64,000 nucleotides of DNA from Nostoc sp. MS1 (GTDB taxonomy: Bacteria; Cyanobacteriota; Cyanobacteriia; Cyanobacteriales; Nostocaceae): assembly GCF_019976755.1 (NCBI RefSeq), contig NZ_AP023441.1, positions 2,973,501 to 3,037,500 on the forward strand, written 5' to 3'. Positions 1 through 7,955 of this stretch are shown piece after piece. How positions within the stretch are numbered: position 1 is the stretch's first letter; the number at the start of each line of letters is the position of its first letter. Made by a program: the position numbers and the translations under genes. A model generated the notes under the pieces. It did no database searches and was not told the DNA's origin. It saw only the letters and a list, made by a program, of their open reading frames with translations.

Positions 1-98
1 GAGGAGAAATAACAAAGGGGTTTTATGGATTGATGAGAATCTGCCATAAAACCCTTATTAATTTAATGCTGAGTGTTGTTAAAAATTTGCAGGTATAA

Positions 99-878
99 CT
101 AAAGTCCGGCTAACTGACTACCTGTTTGTCTAGCGTTGACTAGATATAAGTTATCTTGTCCGCGTCTGGGTGTGAATACAAAGGGTTGTTCGCGTGCTGG
201 CTGTTGTAGGCGAGGAGGAAGCAGTGCGAAGATATTTTGGAAATCGACTGTAATTTGCTTGGTAGCGCCATCAACTATAAAACAAGATTGATTGCCGCTA
301 CTTTGATAGTTATCATATAAAGCATTAAGCGCTTTAGCACTTAAGTCTTTGGCAGGAGAAACATAAACTAAGTACTTCTTGGCATCTAGTTCCTTAGCTT
401 TTGCGATCGCTTTGTTGGCATCTGTGAAGAATGCAATTTGCGTATCTTTAATTTGCAAAGGGCAGGATAGCGCTGGATCTCCAGCTACTACTGTGTAGAG
501 TTTTTGTCCAGAAGGGGCATTAACGCTAAACAATTCGTTACCTGCTGTTTGGGCTTGTGCAGCTTGGAAATCAAACCAAGCTTTAGTGACAGAACCATCA
601 CCCAACTTCTCAACTAAACCGGGTAACAGTTTTTGAAATTCTTCTTTAGTTTGGGGAAAAGGAACGCCTTGAGGAATTTCCTGTGCTGGAATCGCTACAG
701 CGTATTGTAATATATCGTGATATACGCTGTACCCTTGTTTCTGGTCTTCTGGGTTATTGTAAAGGCTAGTTATACCTAATGCTGGTTTGGGGGAAGACTG
801 CGCGAGGGCAGGGCTTAATCCGCCTAGCCAAAGAACAAAGGTGAGAGTTACGGCTAAGAAGTAGGTAAACTTTTTCAC
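99..878 (-). CDS. secreted cyanobacterial protein of unknown function
   Basis: I do not recognise this 259-aa protein with certainty. Its N-terminus (KKFTYFLAVTLTFVLWLGG, then SPALAQ) is a classic signal peptide with an AxA-type cleavage site, so it should be exported to the periplasm or thylakoid lumen. I chose the GTG at 878 because GGAAG lies 7 bases upstream and the signal peptide then starts with MKKF; an ATG at 929 would add 17 residues in front. The mature part is soluble, with two cysteines (in SCPLQIKD and NQSCFIVDG) that could form a disulfide. Alternating strand/helix segments faintly recall Tic22-like proteins, but the resemblance is too weak to name it. It stands alone. Confidence 0.75.
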   Translation of the reverse strand: MKKFTYFLAVTLTFVLWLGGLSPALAQSSPKPALGITSLYNNPEDQKQGYSVYHDILQYAVAIPAQEIPQGVPFPQTKEEFQKLLPGLVEKLGDGSVTKAWFDFQAAQAQTAGNELFSVNAPSGQKLYTVVAGDPALSCPLQIKDTQIAFFTDANKAIAKAKELDAKKYLVYVSPAKDLSAKALNALYDNYQSSGNQSCFIVDGATKQITVDFQNIFALLPPRLQQPAREQPFVFTPRRGQDNLYLVNARQTGSQLAGL

Positions 879-1101
879 AAAAATCTTCCGTTGTAACGTT
901 GACTGGATTATTAGGTGGTGTCTTAACAAGAATCTGCAAATATTCCGGTTGGATTATTTGCATCAAGTTGTTTTATTAGACACGCTATTTGTTAAAGGTT
1001 TATGCTGAAACTTTGTATGCCAAATTAAGCGCCAGACAATATATGTAGCAAGGCACTAATCTATGGAAACAATAGTTTTAGACAAGTTTTAGACTGCTAA
1101 A

Positions 1102-2940
1102 CCCGGATTTCTCACAAGCAGTAAAAAATAAATTTACATGACCTGATGTGAGGCTCTTTTCTGATACATCATCAATCAAAATTTAGGCGCAGAGATAAAT
1201 TAAGTATAAAACCGAAGTTGTTAAGTAAAAATGATTACTATTTTTTATTGCTGGTAAAATTAAAATGCTCTGTTCATAAAATATCCGCATTCCAAAACAG
1301 GACTTGAATCGGCCCAAGCCCAAAGTATCATTGATTAGAAATAAGCAAAAGGCAATTTAATTTCAATTTAAGCAGTATTAGGGAGCATTTTTAAACGTCT
1401 ATGAGCAGTAGCAAATATATGTTTGTATGGACAAGAACTAGTAATTGCAATTAAAATACGGCGTGTACTTATAGTAATTAAAGCTCCTAACTTCAATAAC
1501 TTGGTACGAATAGTTCCAACAGTGGCATTTTGTAATTCAGTTTTAGCTAAACATTTTTGACGCAACGCATTCATCAAAACGTAAGCAACAGAAGAAAACC
1601 ACAGACGTAATTGATTTCCCGCAAACGTGTGGGTGCTTGTTCTATCACTAAAAAGTTCTAATTGTTGTTCTTTAAAGCGATTTTCCATCTCCCCTCGCTG
1701 ACAATATTTTTGTTTATACAGTTGACTAGGAGGTACTTTATTAGTAGCTAAAGAAGTTACAACAAAACGAATTTTAGCTCCCTTCGTCCCATATTCAACC
1801 TTACAAACAACACGACGACTACGACTCCAAGATTCACGGGTTTGATAGTCTAAAGACTTGTACCAAATTGAGTTATCAATCAAATCTTCCGCAAGCGAAG
1901 GAAGTTGTTCATCTGGCTGAAATACTGTTTCTAAAAATGAAACTACTGTTGATAGTTTTTGCTCAAACTCAAGCGAGGCTCTATTTTGAGTCGTCGTAGT
2001 CATCCCAATTAAACGACTATTTTGCGCCAATCCAAAAACATAATCTAAACCGGGCTGTGATTCACACCACCTCATGATATCGTCCCTAGAATAGGCACTA
2101 TCTCCACGTACTAAAATCTCAACATTCTTCCATTGTTGACGTATTTGTTTAATCACTCTCTGTAGTTCTGATAATGCCCCAAATGCTGGGTCTACATTTG
2201 AAGGGCGAAGTTTGGATGCTAACAGATGTTTTCCACAAAATATATACAGTGGAGCATAGCAGTATCCCCCATAATAAGTATTGAAGAAAACTTGCTCCTG
2301 ATTGCCGTGTACTAAGTCATCAGTTACATCTAAATCCAAAATAATTTGTCTTGGCTCTTTGGCGTAAGATTCTAGAAATATTTTGACAAATAAACTTTCA
2401 ATCTCTGATCGAGAATGCCCGATTTTATGATAACGACTGTCTACTCCTTGTTCTATCTCTTCAGGGCAATGTTCCAGTCGGTTTAATGTACTTTTTCCTG
2501 CCAATATTGCAGGCTCATCCTCTATTCCAATTGTTTTTAAGACTGCTAGAGCAAACATCGGGTCATGACGTAATTCCTCGTGGTCATTTAAGTCTTCATA
2601 TCCCATGACTAACCCGTATATACGTTGTTTAATTAAACTCTCTACTGAATGGTCAACTCGATTTGGCTGACGGTAATCTTGGAAACACTGTGCAAATTTT
2701 GATGTGATTTCTAATTTTCTGTCTATTTCCGCAATTAAGCTTAATCCTGCATCCGATGTTACCGTCCCACCCTGAAAATTAACTACAATCGGGTGTGATT
2801 TTTCCCCGGAGAATTTGAATTGTTTTGGTGTAATATCTGTGAAAGTCGGGGTCATGGTTTATAACTGCTGGAATGCTTATCCTATATACATTTTCGCAGT
2901 TTTTGACCCCCTTTTTTTATCTCTTTGTGAGAAATCCGGG
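1102..2940 (-). mobile_element. complete IS1380-family insertion sequence (1839 bp)
   Basis: Both ends carry the perfect inverted repeat CCCGGATTTCTCACAA (1102-1117 and 2925-2940). The element is flanked by a 4-bp direct repeat TAAA (1098-1101 and 2941-2944), which matches the short target duplications of the IS1380 family. One intact transposase gene on the minus strand fills most of the element. With intact ends, target duplication and ORF, this is probably a recent and potentially active insertion. It lies between the secreted protein and the phytochrome gene and breaks no visible gene. Confidence 0.9.
1368..2855 (-). CDS. IS1380-family DDE transposase
   Basis: The 495-aa protein catalyses transposition of the surrounding element. 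It has the family N-terminus (GGTVTSDAGLSLIAEID) and a DDE core: the first Asp is in IILDLDVTDD, the second in ILVRGDSAYSRDDIMRWCE, and the Glu in the late YCQRGEMENRFKEQ block (the Y(2)R(3)E(6)K-type signature). The length is normal for IS1380 transposases and there is no frameshift. Translation starts 85 bp inside the right inverted repeat. The C-terminal end is basic and may help DNA binding. The assignment rests on motifs and on the matching terminal repeats and TAAA duplication. Confidence 0.93.
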   Translation of the reverse strand: MTPTFTDITPKQFKFSGEKSHPIVVNFQGGTVTSDAGLSLIAEIDRKLEITSKFAQCFQDYRQPNRVDHSVESLIKQRIYGLVMGYEDLNDHEELRHDPMFALAVLKTIGIEDEPAILAGKSTLNRLEHCPEEIEQGVDSRYHKIGHSRSEIESLFVKIFLESYAKEPRQIILDLDVTDDLVHGNQEQVFFNTYYGGYCYAPLYIFCGKHLLASKLRPSNVDPAFGALSELQRVIKQIRQQWKNVEILVRGDSAYSRDDIMRWCESQPGLDYVFGLAQNSRLIGMTTTTQNRASLEFEQKLSTVVSFLETVFQPDEQLPSLAEDLIDNSIWYKSLDYQTRESWSRSRRVVCKVEYGTKGAKIRFVVTSLATNKVPPSQLYKQKYCQRGEMENRFKEQQLELFSDRTSTHTFAGNQLRLWFSSVAYVLMNALRQKCLAKTELQNATVGTIRTKLLKLGALITISTRRILIAITSSCPYKHIFATAHRRLKMLPNTA

Positions 2941-3217
2941 TAAAGCGTAGCATCTGTGACACACTGTATTCGCTATTTTTTCAGTGGTCAATCTTCTTAA
3001 TAAAACTTAATATTAGTTATATATACGGACTGAGTACTGAGATTGCGTGTTGCTATTGAGAGGAATTAAAGCTGGTTAACAAGTATTTCAAGTTAGCAAT
3101 AGTAGCTATTTTTTATAATTCTTAACTTATTGTCTGTGTATAAAGAATAATAATTTTAGCCATGAATTTGTGTTATTAATAACATATAATTTATTGGTAT
3201 AAAAGCTATTTTTTTAA

Positions 3218-6200
3218 ATGAAAGCTTCAGACCTAGCTTTGTCAGAAAAGTTTGATATTACTAACTGCGATCGCGAACCTATTCACATACCTGGATTGAT
3301 ACAACCTCATGGAGTTCTGATAGTTTTACAAGAGCCAGAGTTAAAAATTATCCAAGTTAGTGAAAATACGAATGCTTTTTTCGGTCTCTCAGCAGAATCT
3401 TTAATTGGTAAACACTTAAGCTACTTAATATCACCTGAGCAAGTAAGTAAAATTCAAAGCTTCTTCACCCAAGAGAATCAAGTACTTATTCAACTACTGA
3501 AAATAAATCATCAAATTCTCAATAGTAACCATGAAATTGCTGAATTACTTAAGTCTGTATTTTTCTTAAGTATTATCCATCGCTGTGAGGGAGTTTTAAT
3601 TTTAGAACTAGAACCTCAAGTATCAAAAGCGACGAGTAATTATTTAGAAAATTATCAAGTATTAGAAAAAGCCGTTAACAACATCCGTAATTCTAAGACT
3701 TTAGCAGAACTATATGAAAATATTACTCATGAATTGAGACAAATTACGCAGTTTGACAGGGTGGTGATTTACAAATTTGAAGCAGATAACAGTGGAGTGA
3801 TTATAGCCGAAGATAAACAAAGTCATTTAGATAGCTACTTAGGACTACATTATCCAGCTTCCGATATTCCAGCGCAAGCGCGAAGACTTTATTATCAAAA
3901 ATGGCTGCGACTCATCCCAGATGTTAATTATCAACCTGTGCAATTAATTCCTACAAATAATCCCCTCACAGGTACACCACTCGATTTAAGCGATGCTGTA
4001 TTGAGAAGCGTTTCACCCTTACATATAGAGTATTTACAAAATATGGGTGTGGCGGCTACTGTTTGTGTTTCCTTGATTAATGAAAATAGGCTTTGGGGTT
4101 TGATAGCTTGTCACCATTACACACCTAAAAATGTTGATTATGAAGTTCGCAAAGTGTGTGAATTTATTGGCAAGTTTGCATCAGTAGAATTGCTGAATCA
4201 ACAAGAGCGATCGCTCTATTCGTACCGCCAACAAGTCAAGCTAATTCAAGAACAGTTAAGACAAGCATTATCAGATGACTCTGAATACATTGGTGGTGTG
4301 TTTAAACGCAATGAAACTAACTTATTGAATTTAGTACAAGCACAAGGGGCGGCGATATTATTAGCGGGACAACTAACCCTACTGGGAGTTACGCCAACGG
4401 TATCAGATACGCAAGCGATCGTTAGTTGGCTGATGAGCCAAAATACTCAAGAAATTATTTATACAGATTCCTTACCTCAACTCTATCCCAAAGCTGGAGA
4501 CTTTAAAGATAAAGCTTGTGGTTTATTAGCAATTTCAATTGTTCTCAATCACAGTTCTTATCACATTATCTGGTTTAGAGCAGAGCAAATTCATACAGTT
4601 AATTGGGCAGGTAATCCTCATAAACCAGTGACTATTGATCCAGATAATAGCCTGCGTTTGTCTCCGCGTAAATCATTTGAATTGTGGAAAGAAACAGTCA
4701 AAGATAAATCATTACCGTGGCAACATTTTGATATTGAAGTTGCTCACGAAATGAAAAATAATTTGATGCTGGCTGCATTAGAGTTTTCTCATACAGCACT
4801 CAAACAAGCCGCAGAACATGCAGAAATTGCTAACCGCGCCAAGAGCCAATTTCTAGCTAAGATGAGTCATGAATTACGCACGCCACTTAATGCTATTTTA
4901 GGCTTTACCCAACTTATCGCCCGTAATCAATCTTTATCCCATGAAGATAGAGAAAATCTCGACATTATTAGTAGGAGTGGTGAACATCTATTAGGGTTAA
5001 TTAATGATGTTTTAGAAATGTCTAAAATAGAAGCTGGACAATTAACCCTGAATGAAAACTATTTTGACCTACATCGGCTGCTTTACTCAATTCGGGAGAT
5101 GTTTGCCTTAAAAGCGGCAGAAAAAGGGTTATATTTAAGTATTTATTTAAGTCCAGAAGTTAATCAATATGTTTGTGGAGATGAAAACAAACTCAGCCAA
5201 ATATTAATTAACCTCATCGGTAATGCCATCAAATTCACAGTTATTGGTCATGTTGCGCTCAAAGTTTATTATCCGCCTGATTGTGCAGTATCTACAGGCA
5301 AAGTAATAATTGAATTTGAAGTTGAAGATACAGGACTAGGAATTGATTCTGAAGATATAGAGTTAATTTTTGATGCTTTTGTACAAGCCAAAAGTGGACG
5401 ACAATTTACACAAGGTACAGGTTTAGGTTTACCTATTAGCCGCCAGTTTGCCAGACTGATGGGAGGCGAGGTAACAGTCAAGAGTATTTTAAATCAAGGT
5501 ACAACTTTTACTTGCCGTATCCAACTAACTGTAGCAGAAACAGTTGATGTGCTTCCTCTAGCACAAATTACGAGGAGAGTCATCGGTTTAGAGCCTGGAC
5601 AACCGCATTATCGAATTCTCATTGTTGAGGATATTCAAGAAAATCGGCAACTGATGGTCAAACTTTTGGAGTCTGTGGGTTTTGAAGTTTGTGCTGCGGA
5701 AAACGGTTTACAAGCTCTTAATATCTGCAAGGAATGGCAACCGCACCTGATTTGGATGGATATCCAAATGCCTGTATTAAATGGGTATGAGGCAACTAAT
5801 CAAATTAGAGCTATGCCGCAAGGAAAAAACATAGCAATTATTGCTTTAACAGCAAATGTTTTTGAGGAAGATAGAAAAGCTGTTTTAAAAGTTGGCTTTG
5901 ATGATTTTGTCGCTAAACCTTTTGAAGAAACAACTCTTTTCGACAAAATGTCAGACTGTCTTGGTGTGCGTTATATTTATGCCGAAAGTTCCCCCCAAAA
6001 GTTACCTGAACCAAAGAAAATATCTCTACAGTTAACAGTAGCAGATTTGCAAATTATGCCAGCCGACTGGATTGCTCAAGTTCATGAAGCGGCTCTGGTG
6101 ATTGATGATGTAAGACTCTATGAGTTGCTCAATCAAATTCCCCAAAGTGAACAACAACTTGCTCATGCTTTAAAAGATTTAGTTGATAACTTTAATTTAG

Positions 6201-6232
6201 AAACTATCGTTAATCTTACCTATCCCCAATAA
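3218..6232 (+). CDS. bacteriophytochrome hybrid histidine kinase (PAS-GAF-PHY-HisKA-HATPase-REC)
   Basis: A 1004-aa red/far-red photoreceptor kinase. The N-terminus has Cys17 in NCDREPIHIPGLIQPHG, the biliverdin-attachment cysteine of bacteriophytochromes. The GAF domain (about 150-315) has PASDIPAQARRLYY and SPLHIEYLQNMGV; the position that holds the bilin-binding Cys in Cph1-type phytochromes is Leu here, while the next His is kept. The PHY domain (about 330-500) has the tongue motif WFRAEQ. HisKA carries phospho-acceptor His551 (MSHELRTPLN), followed by HATPase N, G1 and G2 boxes (NAIKFT, DTGLGI, GTGLGL). A C-terminal receiver has acceptor Asp848 (WMDIQMP). A separate REC-GAF protein follows after 6 bp, suggesting an operon and a phosphorelay. 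Biliverdin as chromophore is inferred from the Cys position. Confidence 0.93.
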   Translation: MKASDLALSEKFDITNCDREPIHIPGLIQPHGVLIVLQEPELKIIQVSENTNAFFGLSAESLIGKHLSYLISPEQVSKIQSFFTQENQVLIQLLKINHQILNSNHEIAELLKSVFFLSIIHRCEGVLILELEPQVSKATSNYLENYQVLEKAVNNIRNSKTLAELYENITHELRQITQFDRVVIYKFEADNSGVIIAEDKQSHLDSYLGLHYPASDIPAQARRLYYQKWLRLIPDVNYQPVQLIPTNNPLTGTPLDLSDAVLRSVSPLHIEYLQNMGVAATVCVSLINENRLWGLIACHHYTPKNVDYEVRKVCEFIGKFASVELLNQQERSLYSYRQQVKLIQEQLRQALSDDSEYIGGVFKRNETNLLNLVQAQGAAILLAGQLTLLGVTPTVSDTQAIVSWLMSQNTQEIIYTDSLPQLYPKAGDFKDKACGLLAISIVLNHSSYHIIWFRAEQIHTVNWAGNPHKPVTIDPDNSLRLSPRKSFELWKETVKDKSLPWQHFDIEVAHEMKNNLMLAALEFSHTALKQAAEHAEIANRAKSQFLAKMSHELRTPLNAILGFTQLIARNQSLSHEDRENLDIISRSGEHLLGLINDVLEMSKIEAGQLTLNENYFDLHRLLYSIREMFALKAAEKGLYLSIYLSPEVNQYVCGDENKLSQILINLIGNAIKFTVIGHVALKVYYPPDCAVSTGKVIIEFEVEDTGLGIDSEDIELIFDAFVQAKSGRQFTQGTGLGLPISRQFARLMGGEVTVKSILNQGTTFTCRIQLTVAETVDVLPLAQITRRVIGLEPGQPHYRILIVEDIQENRQLMVKLLESVGFEVCAAENGLQALNICKEWQPHLIWMDIQMPVLNGYEATNQIRAMPQGKNIAIIALTANVFEEDRKAVLKVGFDDFVAKPFEETTLFDKMSDCLGVRYIYAESSPQKLPEPKKISLQLTVADLQIMPADWIAQVHEAALVIDDVRLYELLNQIPQSEQQLAHALKDLVDNFNLETIVNLTYPQ

Positions 6233-6238
6233 AAGCAT

Positions 6239-7288
6239 ATGTATATACCTCAATATTTTAATGAATCAGGACCTATTTTACTTGTTGATGATACCCCCGA
6301 TAATCTACGGTTATTATCAAAGATTTTGGAATCTAAAGGCTTTAAGGTAAGAAAAACTGTAAGCGGTAAGATGGCAATTCAAGCGGCACAAATAGAGCCT
6401 CCTGATTTAATTTTACTCGACATTAATATGCCAGAAATCAACGGTTATGAAGTTTGCCGACAGTTGAAATCCCAAGAAAAAACTGCCCATATTCCGATTA
6501 TTTTTATTAGTGCCTTAGACCAAGCTATAGATAAAGTGAAAGCTTTTGATATTGGTGGCGCAGATTACATTACCAAGCCTTTTCAAGAAGCCGAGGTTGT
6601 AGCTAGAGTGACGCACCAATTAATTATTCACCACCAGCAACAACAACTGCAAACACAAAACCAAAAATTACAGCAAGAAGTTCGCCAACGCCAACAGGTA
6701 GAAGCAAACTTAAAAAAAATACAGCGAGTTTATGAGGAGAAAGTTGTAGAATTGACCAATCAACTACAGCGATCGCTAGAATTAGTAGACAAAATACAAC
6801 TCATCACGACTAAGCTGCATGATAGCTTGGCAGAAGCTGATATTTGGCAATTGGTAGTGCAAGAGTTAGCGGTGAGCTTAGAGCTAGAGAGTTGTTGTTT
6901 AACTAGCTGCGAACCAGAATTTTACAACTGCGCTATTACCCATCAATATGTGAACACTCAAGATAGTCAAGTCGGTCATCTGATTGAGTCATTGGTAAAC
7001 TCGCCCAAATTTTATCAACAATTAGCGCCAGAAGATATTACTCAATTCTGCTTGTGGAAACCGAACTCAACCCAAGAGGAGGAACGCCAACAGACAATTC
7101 TCATCTACTCACTTTTTGACACCTACGGTATTTTCGGTAACTTGTGGCTGTTGAAGAAAAATGCAGAAATGTTCTCAGAATTGGAAATTCGCCTAGTCAA
7201 AGAGGTAGTTTATCACTGTGCGTTAGCCCTGCGTCAATCCCGACTTCATCCAGGTACATCAAGTATTGTTGGTGAATGTGTTTTATAA
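6239..7288 (+). CDS. response regulator with REC, coiled coil and GAF-like output
   Basis: A 349-aa cytoplasmic regulator. The receiver (1-125) has the acidic pair Asp17/Asp18 (LLVDDTP), acceptor Asp61 (LLLDINMPEINGY) and Lys113 (YITKPF). A Gln-rich coiled coil (about 128-190) probably dimerises it and passes the signal to a C-terminal GAF-like domain (about 190-340). There is no DNA-binding, cyclase or kinase domain, so the output is probably protein interaction or ligand sensing. Its ATG lies 6 bp past the phytochrome kinase stop, which makes co-transcription near certain and the upstream kinase its likely phosphodonor. Partner specificity is inferred from this position only. Confidence 0.88.
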   Translation: MYIPQYFNESGPILLVDDTPDNLRLLSKILESKGFKVRKTVSGKMAIQAAQIEPPDLILLDINMPEINGYEVCRQLKSQEKTAHIPIIFISALDQAIDKVKAFDIGGADYITKPFQEAEVVARVTHQLIIHHQQQQLQTQNQKLQQEVRQRQQVEANLKKIQRVYEEKVVELTNQLQRSLELVDKIQLITTKLHDSLAEADIWQLVVQELAVSLELESCCLTSCEPEFYNCAITHQYVNTQDSQVGHLIESLVNSPKFYQQLAPEDITQFCLWKPNSTQEEERQQTILIYSLFDTYGIFGNLWLLKKNAEMFSELEIRLVKEVVYHCALALRQSRLHPGTSSIVGECVL

Positions 7289-7394
7289 AGTTTTTGTGAA
7301 CCAGATTGACGAGTAATAATTTATTTAGTACATATGTATTATAAAGATTTTTAGTTGTTTTAAAACTCCCATTACGCAATAGGAGAGCAAATTC

Positions 7395-7832
7395 ATGAAA
7401 CTATCCAAGATAGACTTGAGCAATTTAGTAGCTATCTCTCACTCTGATGGATGTTTGCAATTGTTGCTCGATAAAGGTCATGAATTTGAGTTTTTAGAAA
7501 TTCCCGCACCAATACAAGCTTATGAAGGCTTGCAAGAACTGAACGAAATTGTCGCTGAAGCTAATGCACTTCCTTATGAAGAAGCAGCAATTGCTATGTT
7601 ACCTGTGAACTCATCAATGGCGACAGCTGTTGGTTACGATAGCGAGGAACAGGTATTGCAGGTGGAATTTTACAATGGTGCAGTTTATCAATATTCGGGT
7701 ATAGAAGCAGAAACTTGGGAAGATTTACAAGCAGCAGACTCTATTGGTCAGTTTTTTAATCAAGAGATTAAAGGTAAATATGAGTGTGACCGTTTAGATG
7801 AGATATGTGATTTTAATCAATGTAATTATTAA
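7395..7832 (+). CDS. KTSC-domain protein
   Basis: A 145-aa cytoplasmic acidic protein. Residues about 72-133 (VNSSMATAVGYDSEEQ, then FYNGAVYQYSG and GQFFNQEIKGKYECD) match the KTSC domain, a small fold seen alone or next to lysyl-tRNA synthetase-like and phage proteins; its biochemical role is unknown to me. The N-terminal 70 residues are not recognised. An A/G-rich stretch AATAGGAGAGC ends about 10 bp before the ATG and supplies a good ribosome site. It follows the phytochrome operon by 106 bp on the same strand and ends at a stem-loop facing the next, convergent gene. Confidence 0.8.
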   Translation: MKLSKIDLSNLVAISHSDGCLQLLLDKGHEFEFLEIPAPIQAYEGLQELNEIVAEANALPYEEAAIAMLPVNSSMATAVGYDSEEQVLQVEFYNGAVYQYSGIEAETWEDLQAADSIGQFFNQEIKGKYECDRLDEICDFNQCNY

Positions 7833-7872
7833 TTTGTTCAATACTTATTATATAGTAGGGTTTGGTAATGGT

Positions 7873-7912
7873 TAATAGGTAATTCGTAATGAGAGAAAAT
7901 AATTACCTATTA
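7873..7912. terminator. stem-loop between convergent genes
   Basis: The perfect 12-bp inverted repeat TAATAGGTAATT / AATTACCTATTA (7873-7884 and 7901-7912) encloses a 16-base loop. It lies between the stops of the KTSC gene (7832) and the TPR gene (7956), where a bidirectional terminator is expected. There is no strong T-run, so factor-independent termination is uncertain. Confidence 0.45.
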
Positions 7913-7955
7913 CCAACCAAAGCAAACATATCGTAACTAATTAACCGGACTTGTA

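Noticed and set aside
766..966. 66-codon minus-strand ORF overlapping the secreted protein start
   Set aside because: It overlaps the signal-peptide region of a better-supported gene in another frame and lacks protein-like composition.
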